A stretch of 64,000 nucleotides of DNA, from the NCBI GenBank assembly GCA_913057135.1, contig CAJXNM010000004.1, forward strand, positions 35,061-99,060. The letters run 5' to 3'. The stretch comes from an uncultured Halieaceae bacterium. Its GTDB lineage: Bacteria > Pseudomonadota > Gammaproteobacteria > Pseudomonadales > Halieaceae. Below, one piece after another: positions 20,450 through 33,157 of the stretch (position 1 is the stretch's first letter; the number at the start of each line of letters is the position of its first letter). The position numbers were made by a program, and so were the translations under genes. The notes under the pieces were generated by a model. That model was not told the origin of the DNA. It saw only the letters and a program-made list of their open reading frames with translations, and did not search any database.

Positions 20450-21703
20450 TTACATGGCTTTGATGATCGCTTCGCCGAACTCTGAGCAAGACACCAAAGT
20501 GGCACCTTCCATCAGGCGCTCGAAGTCATAGGTGACGGTTTTGGACTGAATCGCACCGTTCATACCATTGATGATGAGGTCAGCGGCCTCGTTCCATCCC
20601 AAATGCCGGAGCATCATTTCCGCTGACAGAATGAGCGAACCCGGATTCACCTTATCTTGGCCCGCATATTTGGGCGCTGTGCCGTGGGTCGCCTCAAACA
20701 GAGCAACGGTATCGGACAAGTTCGCACCGGGCGCAATACCAATACCACCGACCTGGGCCGCCAACGCGTCTGATAGGTAGTCCCCATTGAGATTCAGGGT
20801 GGCAACCACACTGTAATCCCGGGGTCGGGTCAGTACCTGCTGCAGCATGGCATCGGCAATGACATCTTTCACCACTATAGGCTTACCGTTATTGGGGTTT
20901 TTGATTTCAACCCACGGACCGCCATCGAGTAATTCACCGCCGAACTCCTCACGGGCAAGCTCGTAGCCCCAATCCCGGAACGCGCCCTCGGTAAATTTCA
21001 TGATGTTGCCCTTGTGCACCAGCGTAACCGAGGGCAAATCTTGGTCGATGGCATATTGAATGGCTTTTCTAACAAGACGCTTGGTGCCTTCGGCTGATAC
21101 CGGCTTGATACCGATACCCACGTTGTCGGGGAAGCGGATTTTTGTAGCACCCATTTCCTTGATGATGAAGTCGACGACTTTTTGGGCCTCTTCGGTACCC
21201 GCCTGGTATTCAATACCCGCGTAAATATCTTCCGAGTTCTCTCGGAAAATAACCATATTACAGGCGCCGGGGTCCTTCACCGGTGAGGGCACACCCTCGA
21301 ACCAACGCACGGGTCGCAAGCAGGTGTACAGATCGAGTTCCTGGCGCAGTGCTACGTTTAAGGAACGGAAGCCACCACCCACTGGCGTAGTGAGTGGTCC
21401 TTTGATGGCTACAGAGTATGTCTTAATGGCCTCGAGGGTCTCCTCTGGGAACCAGTCGCCTTCGTATAGCTCGGCGGCTTTTTCACCGGTGTAGATTTCC
21501 ATCCAAGAAATCTTTTTGTCGCCGCCATAGGCCTTCTCGACGGCGGCGTCGACGACTTCTATCATGACTGGGCTGATGTCTACGCCAATGCCATCACCTT
21601 CAATGTAGGGGATGATTGGGTTATTGGGCACAGTGAGACTGTTGTCGGCGTTAACGGTGATGACATCGCCCGATTCGGGTACCTTGATGTGCTTGTAAGC
21701 CAT
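20450..21703 (-). CDS. icd: Isocitrate dehydrogenase (NADP+)
   Basis: TCA-cycle enzyme converting isocitrate to 2-oxoglutarate. 417 aa, matching the homodimeric E. coli type. Seen: [37 protein letters not shown] (substrate loop with the Ser that AceK phosphorylates in E. coli), [13 protein letters not shown] and the C-terminal dehydrogenase signature [19 protein letters not shown]. It is monocistronic: its own terminator follows, and rluE is divergent upstream. Confidence 0.97.
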   Translation of the reverse strand: MAYKHIKVPESGDVITVNADNSLTVPNNPIIPYIEGDGIGVDISPVMIEVVDAAVEKAYGGDKKISWMEIYTGEKAAELYEGDWFPEETLEAIKTYSVAIKGPLTTPVGGGFRSLNVALRQELDLYTCLRPVRWFEGVPSPVKDPGACNMVIFRENSEDIYAGIEYQAGTEEAQKVVDFIIKEMGATKIRFPDNVGIGIKPVSAEGTKRLVRKAIQYAIDQDLPSVTLVHKGNIMKFTEGAFRDWGYELAREEFGGELLDGGPWVEIKNPNNGKPIVVKDVIADAMLQQVLTRPRDYSVVATLNLNGDYLSDALAAQVGGIGIAPGANLSDTVALFEATHGTAPKYAGQDKVNPGSLILSAEMMLRHLGWNEAADLIINGMNGAIQSKTVTYDFERLMEGATLVSCSEFGEAIIKAM

Positions 21704-21843
21704 AGGGTGAGGATCCTTTATTAGGTGGATATATCGTGCTCGCTATACGGCAAGGGGCACACCACAAGCGTGGCAATTGCTGCCTGCTTGATCCATAGAA
21801 TCCCCCTGGACCGCCGGCGGCTCAACGCCGCTCTTAAGGCCTA

Positions 21844-22470
21844 ATGTTACCACTAAAACCGGGTGTGCTGCGCTTGTCGAACATCATTCTGCTGAACAAA
21901 CCCTTCCAGGTTTTGTGCCAATTCACCGACCGGGACAGCACGGTGGCAACACCGCGCGCTACCTTAGCTCGGTATCTCAGTGCCCCCGGATACCGGGTGG
22001 CAGGCAGGCTCGATTACGACAGTGAAGGCCTAGTGGTACTCACTAATAACGGTCGGCTTCAGCAACACATCGCCAACCCACGACACAAGCAGTGGAAAGT
22101 CTATTGGGTGCAGGTAGAGGGCACGGTGACACAAACGGCCATACAGCAATTGATGGATGGTGTGGTGCTAAAAGATGGACCTACCCTGCCCGCGCGAGTT
22201 CGCACTATGACGCCGCCGCCCCTCTGGGATCGGCACCCGCCGGTTCGATACCGGGCGACGGTACCCGACAGTTGGCTTGAGATTGCCTTACAAGAGGGGC
22301 GCAATCGCCAAATTCGGCGAATGACCGCGGCCGTTGGCTTGCCAACCCTTCGTTTGGTTCGGGTATCGGTTGGCCCTTGGCACGTGGGGGACTTAGCGCC
22401 CGGCTGTTACCGTACTGAACAGCATAGCCATCAGGAAGCCTCCCCAAAACGGGGCAGAGCAGCGCGATAG
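21844..22470 (+). CDS. rluE: 23S rRNA pseudouridine synthase (RluE-like)
   Basis: Pseudouridine synthase of the RsuA/RluE family, in E. coli modifying 23S rRNA U2457. 208 aa with no S4 domain. The catalytic Asp is in GRLDYDSEGLVVLTNNG near residue 57; other marks are ILLNKPFQVLCQFT and EGRNRQIRRMTAAVGLPTLRL. AAGG precedes the ATG by five bases; an internal TTG at the LSNII segment is an alternative start. It is divergent from icd, as in E. coli, where rluE is next to icd. Confidence 0.93.
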   Translation: MLPLKPGVLRLSNIILLNKPFQVLCQFTDRDSTVATPRATLARYLSAPGYRVAGRLDYDSEGLVVLTNNGRLQQHIANPRHKQWKVYWVQVEGTVTQTAIQQLMDGVVLKDGPTLPARVRTMTPPPLWDRHPPVRYRATVPDSWLEIALQEGRNRQIRRMTAAVGLPTLRLVRVSVGPWHVGDLAPGCYRTEQHSHQEASPKRGRAAR

Positions 22471-22706
22471 GCCCGGGGAAGCTGGCTCAGCGCGGTCTGC
22501 GAACCTGGGCTCAGTTACCGTCGGTATTGTCAGCATTGACGCAGTATTTCCTTAGACGTACTCGAAAGCGGTATCATTGGGCCGTGTGGAATGCGCGATT
22601 CATCGGACACTTTGCCAGACACGTCATCGGACCACTCATTTGACAATGGAAAGTCACCCAGTGCTGGCCGCGCGCTTCATCCTCGTTGACGACATCATGG
22701 TTTAGC

Positions 22707-23908
22707 ATGCCCTCACCTCAACACACAAAAGTCATCGTCGGACTATCCGGCGGCGTCGACTCCTCGGTCTCCGCGCTGCTACTTCAGCAGCAGGGCTACC
22801 GGGTTGAGGGGCTGTTCATGAAGAACTGGGAGGAAGACGACGGTACCGAATACTGCACGGCAAAAGTCGATTTCGCCGATGCACAGGCCGTTTGCGACCG
22901 ACTGGGCATTCACCTACATGGGGCTAATTTTGCGGCAGAATATTGGGATGGCGTGTTTGAGCATTTTCTGAGCGAGTATCGCGCTGGACGCACGCCCAAT
23001 CCCGATATCCTGTGCAACCGAGAAATCAAATTCAAAGCGTTTCTCGATTACGCGACCCATTTAGGGGCAGACCTTATCGCTACCGGGCATTATGTGCGCC
23101 GACAACACCGGGATGGCAGCACGCGGTTACTAAAAGGCCTCGATAACAACAAAGACCAAAGCTACTTCCTTCATCAGGTGGGCCACGAGCAGTTGGCTAA
23201 AACCCTGTTCCCTGTCGGTGAATTGCCAAAATCGTCAGTACGCGCCATCGCCGAGCAGGCAGGTTTGGCAACGGCCCGTAAAAAAGATTCCACGGGCATT
23301 TGTTTTATTGGTGAGCGCCGCTTCAAAGATTTTCTACAAACCTATTTACCCGCCAACCCCGGCACCATCGAAAGCGTTGATGGCGAGCCCTTGGGGACGC
23401 ATCAGGGATTGATGTACCACACCATCGGACAGCGACAGGGCTTGGGCATCGGCGGTTTAGCGGATCACGATGAGGCACCTTGGTATGTGGTGGGCAAGGA
23501 TCTGGCACGCAATGTGTTGCTGGTGGCCCAGGGTAACGACCATCCGGCATTGTTCTGCGGTAGCCTGGTAACCGACCCTATCTTTTGGATCAGCGGCACC
23601 GCTCCCACACTGCCACTCCGTTGCACTGCCAAAATTCGTTATCGCCAGGCCGACCAGCAATGCACCGTCCTGCCGCTCACAAGCAGTCCAGCCGACACTA
23701 AACTGGCAAGAATCGGCGGCGCTGAAGAATGCGGGGTCAGAGTAGTCTTTGATACGCCCCAGCGTGCGGTGACGCCTGGGCAGTCCGTGGTATTTTATCA
23801 GAATGACGAGTGCCTCGGAGGCGGCGTCATTGTCGACGGAATCCCTCATAATCCAAGGTGTTCCCAGCCAGTTGCAGGGCATGTCAACGCCAGCAGCGAG
23901 AGGCAGAC

Positions 23909-23912
<4 letters not shown>
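22707..23912 (+). CDS. mnmA: tRNA-specific 2-thiouridylase MnmA
   Basis: Adds sulfur to U34 of tRNA-Lys, -Glu and -Gln. The frame opens with a TTG upstream, but ATG at 22707 gives [20 protein letters not shown], the usual start; 401 aa. The PP-loop is [15 protein letters not shown]; catalytic Cys residues are in [13 protein letters not shown] (about 100) and [12 protein letters not shown] (about 200); [12 protein letters not shown] is also typical. The stop overlaps the hflD start by four bases (ATGA). tRNA-Glu(TTC), a substrate, is encoded at the window end. Confidence 0.96.
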
Positions 23913-27135
<3,223 letters not shown>

Positions 27136-27139
<4 letters not shown>

Positions 27140-27579
27140 GTGACGATCAGCAAACATTGGTCCTCGAGCAGCTGGCCAGTACCAGCCGCCATGTCACGAT
27201 TTTAAGCCCCGACCTTAAACCTCAGGTGCTGAACTCAGCGCCGGTGGTCGATGGTCTTGCCCTCTTGGCCCGAAGAGGTCGGCAGAGCCGTATTAGGCTG
27301 CTGATGGAGCATTTTCAACCGGCGCAGATGAACAGCCACTTGTTGGTACAGCTGGCCCGTAGACTCACGAGCGCTGTGGAGCTCAAGGTCCTTAGCGAAC
27401 ATCCCCAATGGCAAGGTGAAACGGTGATTCTTTTCGATCGCAGCAGCGCGCTAATTTGGAAAGACACCCCAGGGGCCTCGGCGATGCTAGCGCCGCGAGC
27501 TATCGCTGCTCGATGGCATGAAACCCTGGAACAGCTGTGGACAGCAGCCGATCACAGCCCTGACATGCGGCGTTTATAG
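27136..27579 (+). CDS. Hypothetical protein, PLD-like fold (DUF7931-type)
   Basis: 147 aa, coupled to roxA by an ATGA overlap. It looks like a truncated phospholipase-D-type domain: alternating strands and helices with RHVTILSPDLKPQVLNS, ARRGRQSRIRLLMEH and GETVILFDRSSALIWKD, but without an HKD catalytic motif. No signal peptide or membrane segment. Such proteins are found after roxA or near GNAT genes in marine gammaproteobacteria, and no function is established. A link to translation or RoxA is inferred only from position. The stop lies three bases from the convergent nnr stop. Confidence 0.75.
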
Positions 27580-27582
27580 GGT

Positions 27583-29121
27583 TTATCCGAGACCTGCACG
27601 GGCAAAGTGCTCGAATAAGTCGGTAGGCAATAGACTTACCTTGCCACAGCGCTCGGTCGCGAGATCAGCGGCCTTAGCGTGTACACAAACACCGAACTCT
27701 GCTGCCTGCCGAGGGGGCAAACCTTGCGCTAGCAAGGCCCCCAACAGCCCCGCAAGGACATCCCCCATCCCCGCGGTCGCCATGCCAGGGTTACCATAGA
27801 TGCAGACACCTACCGGTCGCTCACTGGGGTCAGTCACCAGGCTGCCACAACCCTTGAGTACAATATTTGCCTGCCATCGCTGGGCTAACTCACTGACCGC
27901 AGCATAGCGATCCTGATTGACCCTATCAGTGCCGGTACCCAACAAACGCGCCGCTTCACCCGGGTGCGGTGTCATAATGGTGGTAGGGGGAAGCTCGGGT
28001 AGCCCTTCAGAGTGCTCAGCCAACAAAGAGAGGGCATCGGCATCGAGCACCGTTGGTTTACCCAGGGCTAGAGCCATCGCCAGCACTGACTGGGCTGCCG
28101 TATCAGTGCCCAGACCGGGCCCCACCACAAGCACGTCAGCATCACTAAGATACTGTGTCAAAGCGCCACGATCAGCGAGGTCGGTCGTCATTAGTGCCGG
28201 GCAGCGGACGAGCGCCGCTTGCACAGCACTGCTGTGGGCGGCCAAGGTGACTAAACCAGCACCAGCACGTAAGGCCGATTCCGCCGCTAGCACGCCAGCA
28301 CCGGCATAACCCTGAGAGCCACCCACCACCATGACGTGTCCAAACTGGCCTTTGTGGCAGTTCTTGTTGCGGGCGGGCCAATCTAAGCGCAGTCGATCCA
28401 GCTGCAATCGGACTGCGGACGGCTGCTCGGTTTGAACAAGCCCCGCGGGTAATTCCAAACCCGCCAGCACGACGTTACCGAAATGATCTGGACCAGAGCC
28501 CGTGTCCATACCCTGTTTTGGCACGATAAACGTAATGGTGAGTGCCGCTCGGACGGCAACCGGCTGAGGCATACCCGTATCGGCATTGAGACCCGAGGGC
28601 ACATCGAGACTGACAACCGGGGTTTCAAGGGTGTTAATGGCGTCAATTATCCGCTGATGCTCAGGGCGCAATTCCCCCACGAAACCGGTGCCCAATAAGC
28701 CATCGACAATCAGATCGGCACTGTCGATGGGGTCCCAGCTTTCAGCGATCGTGCCCCCTGCGGCCTTGTAACAGGCCAAGGCCTGGGATGCTTCACCATG
28801 GATACGCCCCCGAGACCCGACTAACACCACCGTCACGGCCAAACCCGCTTCGTGGGCCAATCGAGCCACCACAAAACCGTCGCCTCCGTTATTTCCCGTG
28901 CCGCATACCACCGCGATACGCGCGGCATCGGGCCAGCGCTGATTGAGATAACTGAAAGCGGCAGCCCCTGCTCGCTCCATCAGCGCGTAGCCATCGAAAC
29001 CCCAGTGATCGATGGCCATTCGGTCGATTTGTCTGGCTTGAGCGGCGGTGTAAAGCCGTGCCGTTAACGTTGTCGGTATACCTGAGCGAACCTGTAGAGC
29101 ATTACTTTCCACAAGCATCAA
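27583..29121 (-). CDS. nnr: Bifunctional NAD(P)HX epimerase / ADP-dependent dehydratase (Nnr)
   Basis: Repairs hydrated NADH/NADPH. 512 aa fused protein. The N-terminal epimerase half (about 15-225) has CGTGNNGGDGFVVARLAHEAG and LLGTGF. The C-terminal ribokinase-like dehydratase (about 235-505) has VVGGSQGYAGAGVLAAESALRAG, MTPHPGEAARLL, VLKGCGSLV and GNPGMATAGMGDVLAG (the P-loop-like ADP site). E. coli NnrD (YjeF) has the same layout and usually sits near tsaE. Here it follows a small Rieske protein. Confidence 0.94.
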   Translation of the reverse strand: MMLVESNALQVRSGIPTTLTARLYTAAQARQIDRMAIDHWGFDGYALMERAGAAAFSYLNQRWPDAARIAVVCGTGNNGGDGFVVARLAHEAGLAVTVVLVGSRGRIHGEASQALACYKAAGGTIAESWDPIDSADLIVDGLLGTGFVGELRPEHQRIIDAINTLETPVVSLDVPSGLNADTGMPQPVAVRAALTITFIVPKQGMDTGSGPDHFGNVVLAGLELPAGLVQTEQPSAVRLQLDRLRLDWPARNKNCHKGQFGHVMVVGGSQGYAGAGVLAAESALRAGAGLVTLAAHSSAVQAALVRCPALMTTDLADRGALTQYLSDADVLVVGPGLGTDTAAQSVLAMALALGKPTVLDADALSLLAEHSEGLPELPPTTIMTPHPGEAARLLGTGTDRVNQDRYAAVSELAQRWQANIVLKGCGSLVTDPSERPVGVCIYGNPGMATAGMGDVLAGLLGALLAQGLPPRQAAEFGVCVHAKAADLATERCGKVSLLPTDLFEHFARAGLG

Positions 29122-29136
29122 TTTACATCGAGGGGT

Positions 29137-29448
29137 TCAGGTTGAAGCAACGAGGATGCCCACCTCGTTACCCTCGTATACAGGCGTCCACGTCTTGAGG
29201 GACTCACACATACCATCGAGATGAGCGCCCGTTTGCAGGGAGAAGCCATATTGATGCCGGGGACAGTACAAAACGCCATTTTCCACGTCACCTTGGGCCA
29301 ATGGCTGCTCCTGATGTGGGCAGCGGCTTTGCACAATGTACAGCTGCCCCTCTTCCTGCAGCAACAATACGTCGATCTGGTCTACTTTCACCGCGCGGCG
29401 ATAACCATCGTGTAAGTTGATCAACTTTTCTAGCGCTAAGAATCGCAT
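29137..29448 (-). CDS. Rieske [2Fe-2S] ferredoxin-like protein
   Basis: 103-aa soluble single-domain Rieske protein. The cluster ligands are CPH (SRCPHQEQPL, about residue 43) and CPRH (LYCPRHQYGF, about residue 62), the classic CxH...CxxH pair. There is no membrane anchor, so it is a ferredoxin-type carrier like those serving dioxygenases or NirD-like subunits. The gene is between meaB and nnr on the same strand, 16 bp ahead of nnr. No oxygenase partner is adjacent, and its redox partner cannot be told from sequence. Confidence 0.85.
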   Translation of the reverse strand: MRFLALEKLINLHDGYRRAVKVDQIDVLLLQEEGQLYIVQSRCPHQEQPLAQGDVENGVLYCPRHQYGFSLQTGAHLDGMCESLKTWTPVYEGNEVGILVAST

Positions 29449-29538
29449 TGGGCAACGTTACGGTGCTCGACGGCATTACACAAGTAGCCTGCCACGCTAT
29501 CGCCTGTGACTCGAGGTCCCTGTAGTGAGATTATTCGA

Positions 29539-30507
29539 CTACAAACCTGCCAAGGCGAGGACATCTAACGCGGCGGCCAGGGGCGTGAGCTGCTCATCTT
29601 TTACCTTGCGTTCTATGCTCGGGAGCGTCGAGCGTACATTGGCATCTTGGGTGAGACGCATACGTAGCAGCTCGTCGATGAGCTGCCGCATCCAAGCCAA
29701 ATTTTGATCGGCACGCTTTTGCTGTAGCGTCCCGTTGTCCTGCGCTTCAGCACGGTAGCGTTCAATCATGGCCCAAATATCGGCAACGCCCCGATGCTCT
29801 AACGCGGAACAGGTAAGCACCTCTGGCTGCCAGAAGCTCGGATGTTTTAACAGTGATATGGCACCGCGATAATGCTGCCGAGTAGTGTCAGCCATCGCCT
29901 CACTGGGACCATCGGCCTTATTAATTACGATCGCATCGGCCAGCTCAAGAATGCCTTTTTTGATACCTTGCAACTCGTCACCGCCACCGGGCAGCATGAG
30001 TACAAGGAAGAAATCCACCATGCCGGCAACCTGGTGTTCCGACTGCCCTACTCCCACCGTTTCGACTAACACGACGTCGTACCCTGCCGCCTCACAGAGC
30101 AATAGTGACTCACGTGTTTTGAGTGCAACGCCTCCAAGCGCGCTGCCCGCTGGCGATGGTCGAATGAATGCCTCGGGACGTCGCGACAGTTGTTCCATAC
30201 GCGTTTTGTCGCCCAAAATGGAACCACCGGCGATAGGCGATGAGGGATCCACAGCAAGTACCGCCACCCTATGGCCGCGCTCGATAAGCGCCATGCCGAA
30301 GGATTCGATAAAGGTCGATTTACCGACCCCGGGGACCCCCGTAATACCGATGCGAATACTGTTGCCCGTGCGAGGCAAAAGCCCGTTCAACAGCTGCTGA
30401 CTCGCCTCCCGATCGTCTTCTCGACGACTCTCAACCAAGGTAATGGCCTTCGCAAGTGCGCGCCGATTACCGGTCAGGAGTGCATCGAGGTCCACTGACC
30501 GAGACAT
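29539..30507 (-). CDS. meaB: Methylmalonyl-CoA mutase-associated GTPase MeaB
   Basis: G3E-family P-loop GTPase that guards loading and repair of the B12 cofactor of methylmalonyl-CoA mutase. 322 aa. Walker A GITGVPGVGKSTFIESFG (about 55), switch region AVDPSSPIAGGSILGDKTRM, VETVGVGQSE and the base motif NKAD. The C-terminal dimer arm has QNLAWMRQLIDELL. It is eight bases after the mutase gene, as last gene of the propionyl-CoA operon, matching its role. Confidence 0.96.
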   Translation of the reverse strand: MSRSVDLDALLTGNRRALAKAITLVESRREDDREASQQLLNGLLPRTGNSIRIGITGVPGVGKSTFIESFGMALIERGHRVAVLAVDPSSPIAGGSILGDKTRMEQLSRRPEAFIRPSPAGSALGGVALKTRESLLLCEAAGYDVVLVETVGVGQSEHQVAGMVDFFLVLMLPGGGDELQGIKKGILELADAIVINKADGPSEAMADTTRQHYRGAISLLKHPSFWQPEVLTCSALEHRGVADIWAMIERYRAEAQDNGTLQQKRADQNLAWMRQLIDELLRMRLTQDANVRSTLPSIERKVKDEQLTPLAAALDVLALAGL

Positions 30508-30515
30508 ACTGCTAT

Positions 30516-32672
30516 TCAGCTCTGCGCCGCATTAATGGCATCGAGTACTTTGCGCGCCGCCTCGGGTATTGGGGTGCCCGGACCGAAGATCAAGCTGACG
30601 CCGCGCTCTTCCAAGAAGCCATAATCTTGCTGAGGAATTACCCCGCCGGCAATGACGATGATGTCCTCGGCGCCCTCTGCGCGCAGGGCCTCGATCAGTT
30701 GAGGGACCAAGGTTTTATGACCCGCGGCCAAACTCGACGCACCGACCACATGTACGTCGTTTTCAACCGCTTGACGCGCGACCTCTTCGGGGGTGGCAAA
30801 CATGGGTGAGAGATCTACATCGAACCCGACATCGGCAAAAGCCGTCGCCACCACTTTTGCACCGCGATCATGGCCATCTTGGCCCATCTTGGCCACTAAC
30901 ATCCTCGGCCGCCGGCCATGCTGATCTACAAATTGCGCAATGTCCTGCACGATACTAGCCCAGCCCTCATCCTGCTCATAAGCAGCACCATAAACCCCGG
31001 AAACGGTTTGTGCACTGGCCACAAAACGCCCGTAAACCGCCTCGAGTGCGTCGGAGATTTCACCCACCGTCGCGCGGCGCCGTGTGGCTTCAATCGAGAG
31101 CGCCAACAGATTACCCTCGCCGCTGCGGGCGGCATCGGTAAGCTGCGCCAAAATCTCGGTGACAGCGGCTTCATCCCGCTCTTGTCGCAAACGTTCAAGG
31201 CGGGCAATTTGTGAACGGCGCACTTGCTCGTTATCGATTTCCAAGACCTCAACGTCGTCTTGGGTATCAACCCGGTATTTGTTGACTCCCACAATAACGT
31301 CTTCACCGCGATCAATACGTGCCTGCTTGCGGGCAGCCGCCTCTTCGATACGCAGTTTAGGCACGCCACTCTCGATAGCTTTTGCCATACCACCCAACTG
31401 GTCAATTTCAGCCATCAGCTCCCGTGCTTTATCGGCCATTGCCTGGGTCAGACTTTCCATCATGTAAGAGCCGCCCCAGGGGTCAATCACCTGACCGATA
31501 CCGGTCTCTTCCTGCAGGATCAATTGGGTATTACGGGCGATGCGCGCGGCAAAATCTGACGGTAAAGCGATAGCCTCGTCGAGGGCATTGGTGTGCAGTG
31601 ATTGGGTGCCACCAAAGACGGCGGCCATCGCTTCGATGGTGGTGCGTACGATGTTGTTGTAAGGGTCCTGCTCCGTCAGCGACCACCCCGAGGTCTGACA
31701 GTGGGTCCGCAACATCGCACTTTTCGCATTCTTGGGATTGAACTCGTTCACGATCTCAGCCCATAACAAGCGGGCGGCTCGCATTTTGGCAATCTCGGTG
31801 TAGAAGTTCATGCCGATGCCCCAGAAAAAGGACAATCGCGGCGCGAAACTATCGATGTCAAGACCGGCAGCCAAGGCCGTCTTTATATATTCCTTGCCAT
31901 CGGCCAAGGTGTAAGCAAGTTCCAGTGCCGCGTTAGCACCCGCTTCCTGCATGTGATAGCCAGAAATGGAGATCGTGTTAAATCTCGGCATATGCGCAGA
32001 GCAATGGGCGATGATATCGCCGATGATGCGCATACTGGGGGCTGGCGGGTAGATATAGGTGTTTCGCACCATGAACTCTTTGAGAATGTCATTCTGGATA
32101 GTGCCCGACAGTTGCGCCTGACTCACACCCTGCTCCTCGGCCGCCACCACGTAACCCGCGAGAATGGGCAAAACAGCACCATTCATGGTCATAGAAACGC
32201 TGACTTGATCGAGGGGAATGCCATCAAACAGAATTTTCATGTCCTCGACAGAATCGACCGCAACACCCGCTTTTCCAACGTCCCCTGTGACCCTGGGGTG
32301 ATCCGAGTCGTAGCCCCGGTGAGTAGCCAAATCAAAGGCTACCGATACCCCCTGGCCACCGGCGGCAAGGGCTTTTCGGTAAAACGCGTTTGACTCTTCA
32401 GCGGTTGAAAAACCCGCATACTGGCGAATCGTCCAACGCCGTCCCGCATACATGGTGGCCATGGGTCCACGTATATAGGGCGACATTCCGGGCATAGTGT
32501 CGATGTAGGGTAAGTCACTGGTGTCGCGCTGGGTGTACAAGGCCTTTAAGGGAATATCGTCCGGTGTAATCCAGGTAAAGTCATCGGGGGTCATGCCTTT
32601 ACTTTGCTGGGCCACCAACACTGCCCATTCTTCCCAAGTTGCCTGGTCTTTGTCGTAAACCGTCACCGTCAA
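30516..32672 (-). CDS. scpA: Methylmalonyl-CoA mutase, single-chain
   Basis: B12 enzyme interconverting (R)-methylmalonyl-CoA and succinyl-CoA. 718 aa with the catalytic TIM barrel (about 1-560) and the C-terminal cobalamin domain (about 585-715). Substrate-site stretches: [16 protein letters not shown] and [14 protein letters not shown]; the cobalamin His is in [13 protein letters not shown]. Length and single-chain build match the E. coli Sbm/human type rather than the split heteromers. It sits between the epimerase and MeaB genes. Confidence 0.97.
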   Translation of the reverse strand: MTVTVYDKDQATWEEWAVLVAQQSKGMTPDDFTWITPDDIPLKALYTQRDTSDLPYIDTMPGMSPYIRGPMATMYAGRRWTIRQYAGFSTAEESNAFYRKALAAGGQGVSVAFDLATHRGYDSDHPRVTGDVGKAGVAVDSVEDMKILFDGIPLDQVSVSMTMNGAVLPILAGYVVAAEEQGVSQAQLSGTIQNDILKEFMVRNTYIYPPAPSMRIIGDIIAHCSAHMPRFNTISISGYHMQEAGANAALELAYTLADGKEYIKTALAAGLDIDSFAPRLSFFWGIGMNFYTEIAKMRAARLLWAEIVNEFNPKNAKSAMLRTHCQTSGWSLTEQDPYNNIVRTTIEAMAAVFGGTQSLHTNALDEAIALPSDFAARIARNTQLILQEETGIGQVIDPWGGSYMMESLTQAMADKARELMAEIDQLGGMAKAIESGVPKLRIEEAAARKQARIDRGEDVIVGVNKYRVDTQDDVEVLEIDNEQVRRSQIARLERLRQERDEAAVTEILAQLTDAARSGEGNLLALSIEATRRRATVGEISDALEAVYGRFVASAQTVSGVYGAAYEQDEGWASIVQDIAQFVDQHGRRPRMLVAKMGQDGHDRGAKVVATAFADVGFDVDLSPMFATPEEVARQAVENDVHVVGASSLAAGHKTLVPQLIEALRAEGAEDIIVIAGGVIPQQDYGFLEERGVSLIFGPGTPIPEAARKVLDAINAAQS

Positions 32673-32723
32673 TTCCTTCTATGCAAAATATGAGTAAGCC
32701 CTTAAGGGAAACTACGCAAAAAC

Positions 32724-33140
32724 CTAATGGGCGTGATCGGAGGCTGGCTGATTGAGTTCAATCAACACACCGTCACAACTGCGAGGATGGATAAAAATCA
32801 CCCGGCTGCCATGGGCGCCGGGGCTCGGGGCATCACTTAAAAACTGATATCCCTTAGACCGCAGATGCGCCACATCAGCGTCGATATCATCGCTGCGGAA
32901 GCATAGATGATGCAGCCCACCGCCACGCTTTTCGAGATAGCCGGCAATGGGCCCCTCGCCATTAAGTGGGTGCACCAACTCGATACTGGTGGGCGGCAGC
33001 GGAAAGAACGCGGTCTTGGTTTTAGCCGCAGCCACGTCTTCCGTGCCCTCGAAGGGCAGACCGAAGTCTTCCATAAAACGTTTTACTGCGCGTTCGAGGT
33101 CGGGGACTGCAATGGCAATATGATCGAGGGCGGTAATCAT
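32724..33140 (-). CDS. mce: Methylmalonyl-CoA epimerase
   Basis: Glyoxalase/VOC-fold enzyme turning (S)- into (R)-methylmalonyl-CoA. 138 aa with two beta-alpha-beta-beta-beta modules. Metal ligands are visible as His in LDHIAIAVPDL, Glu in SIELVHPL and His in GGLHHLCFRSDD; the final Glu is in GVLIELNQ. It lies between the carboxylase and mutase genes, completing the propionyl-CoA route. Confidence 0.95.
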   Translation of the reverse strand: MITALDHIAIAVPDLERAVKRFMEDFGLPFEGTEDVAAAKTKTAFFPLPPTSIELVHPLNGEGPIAGYLEKRGGGLHHLCFRSDDIDADVAHLRSKGYQFLSDAPSPGAHGSRVIFIHPRSCDGVLIELNQPASDHAH

Positions 33141-33157
33141 AGTGGGATATCCTATTG

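Noticed and set aside
22646..22705. Short frame starting [10 protein letters not shown] ahead of mnmA
   Set aside because: Only 19 codons; vaguely Nudix-like start known at this position in relatives, but too short to call a remnant.
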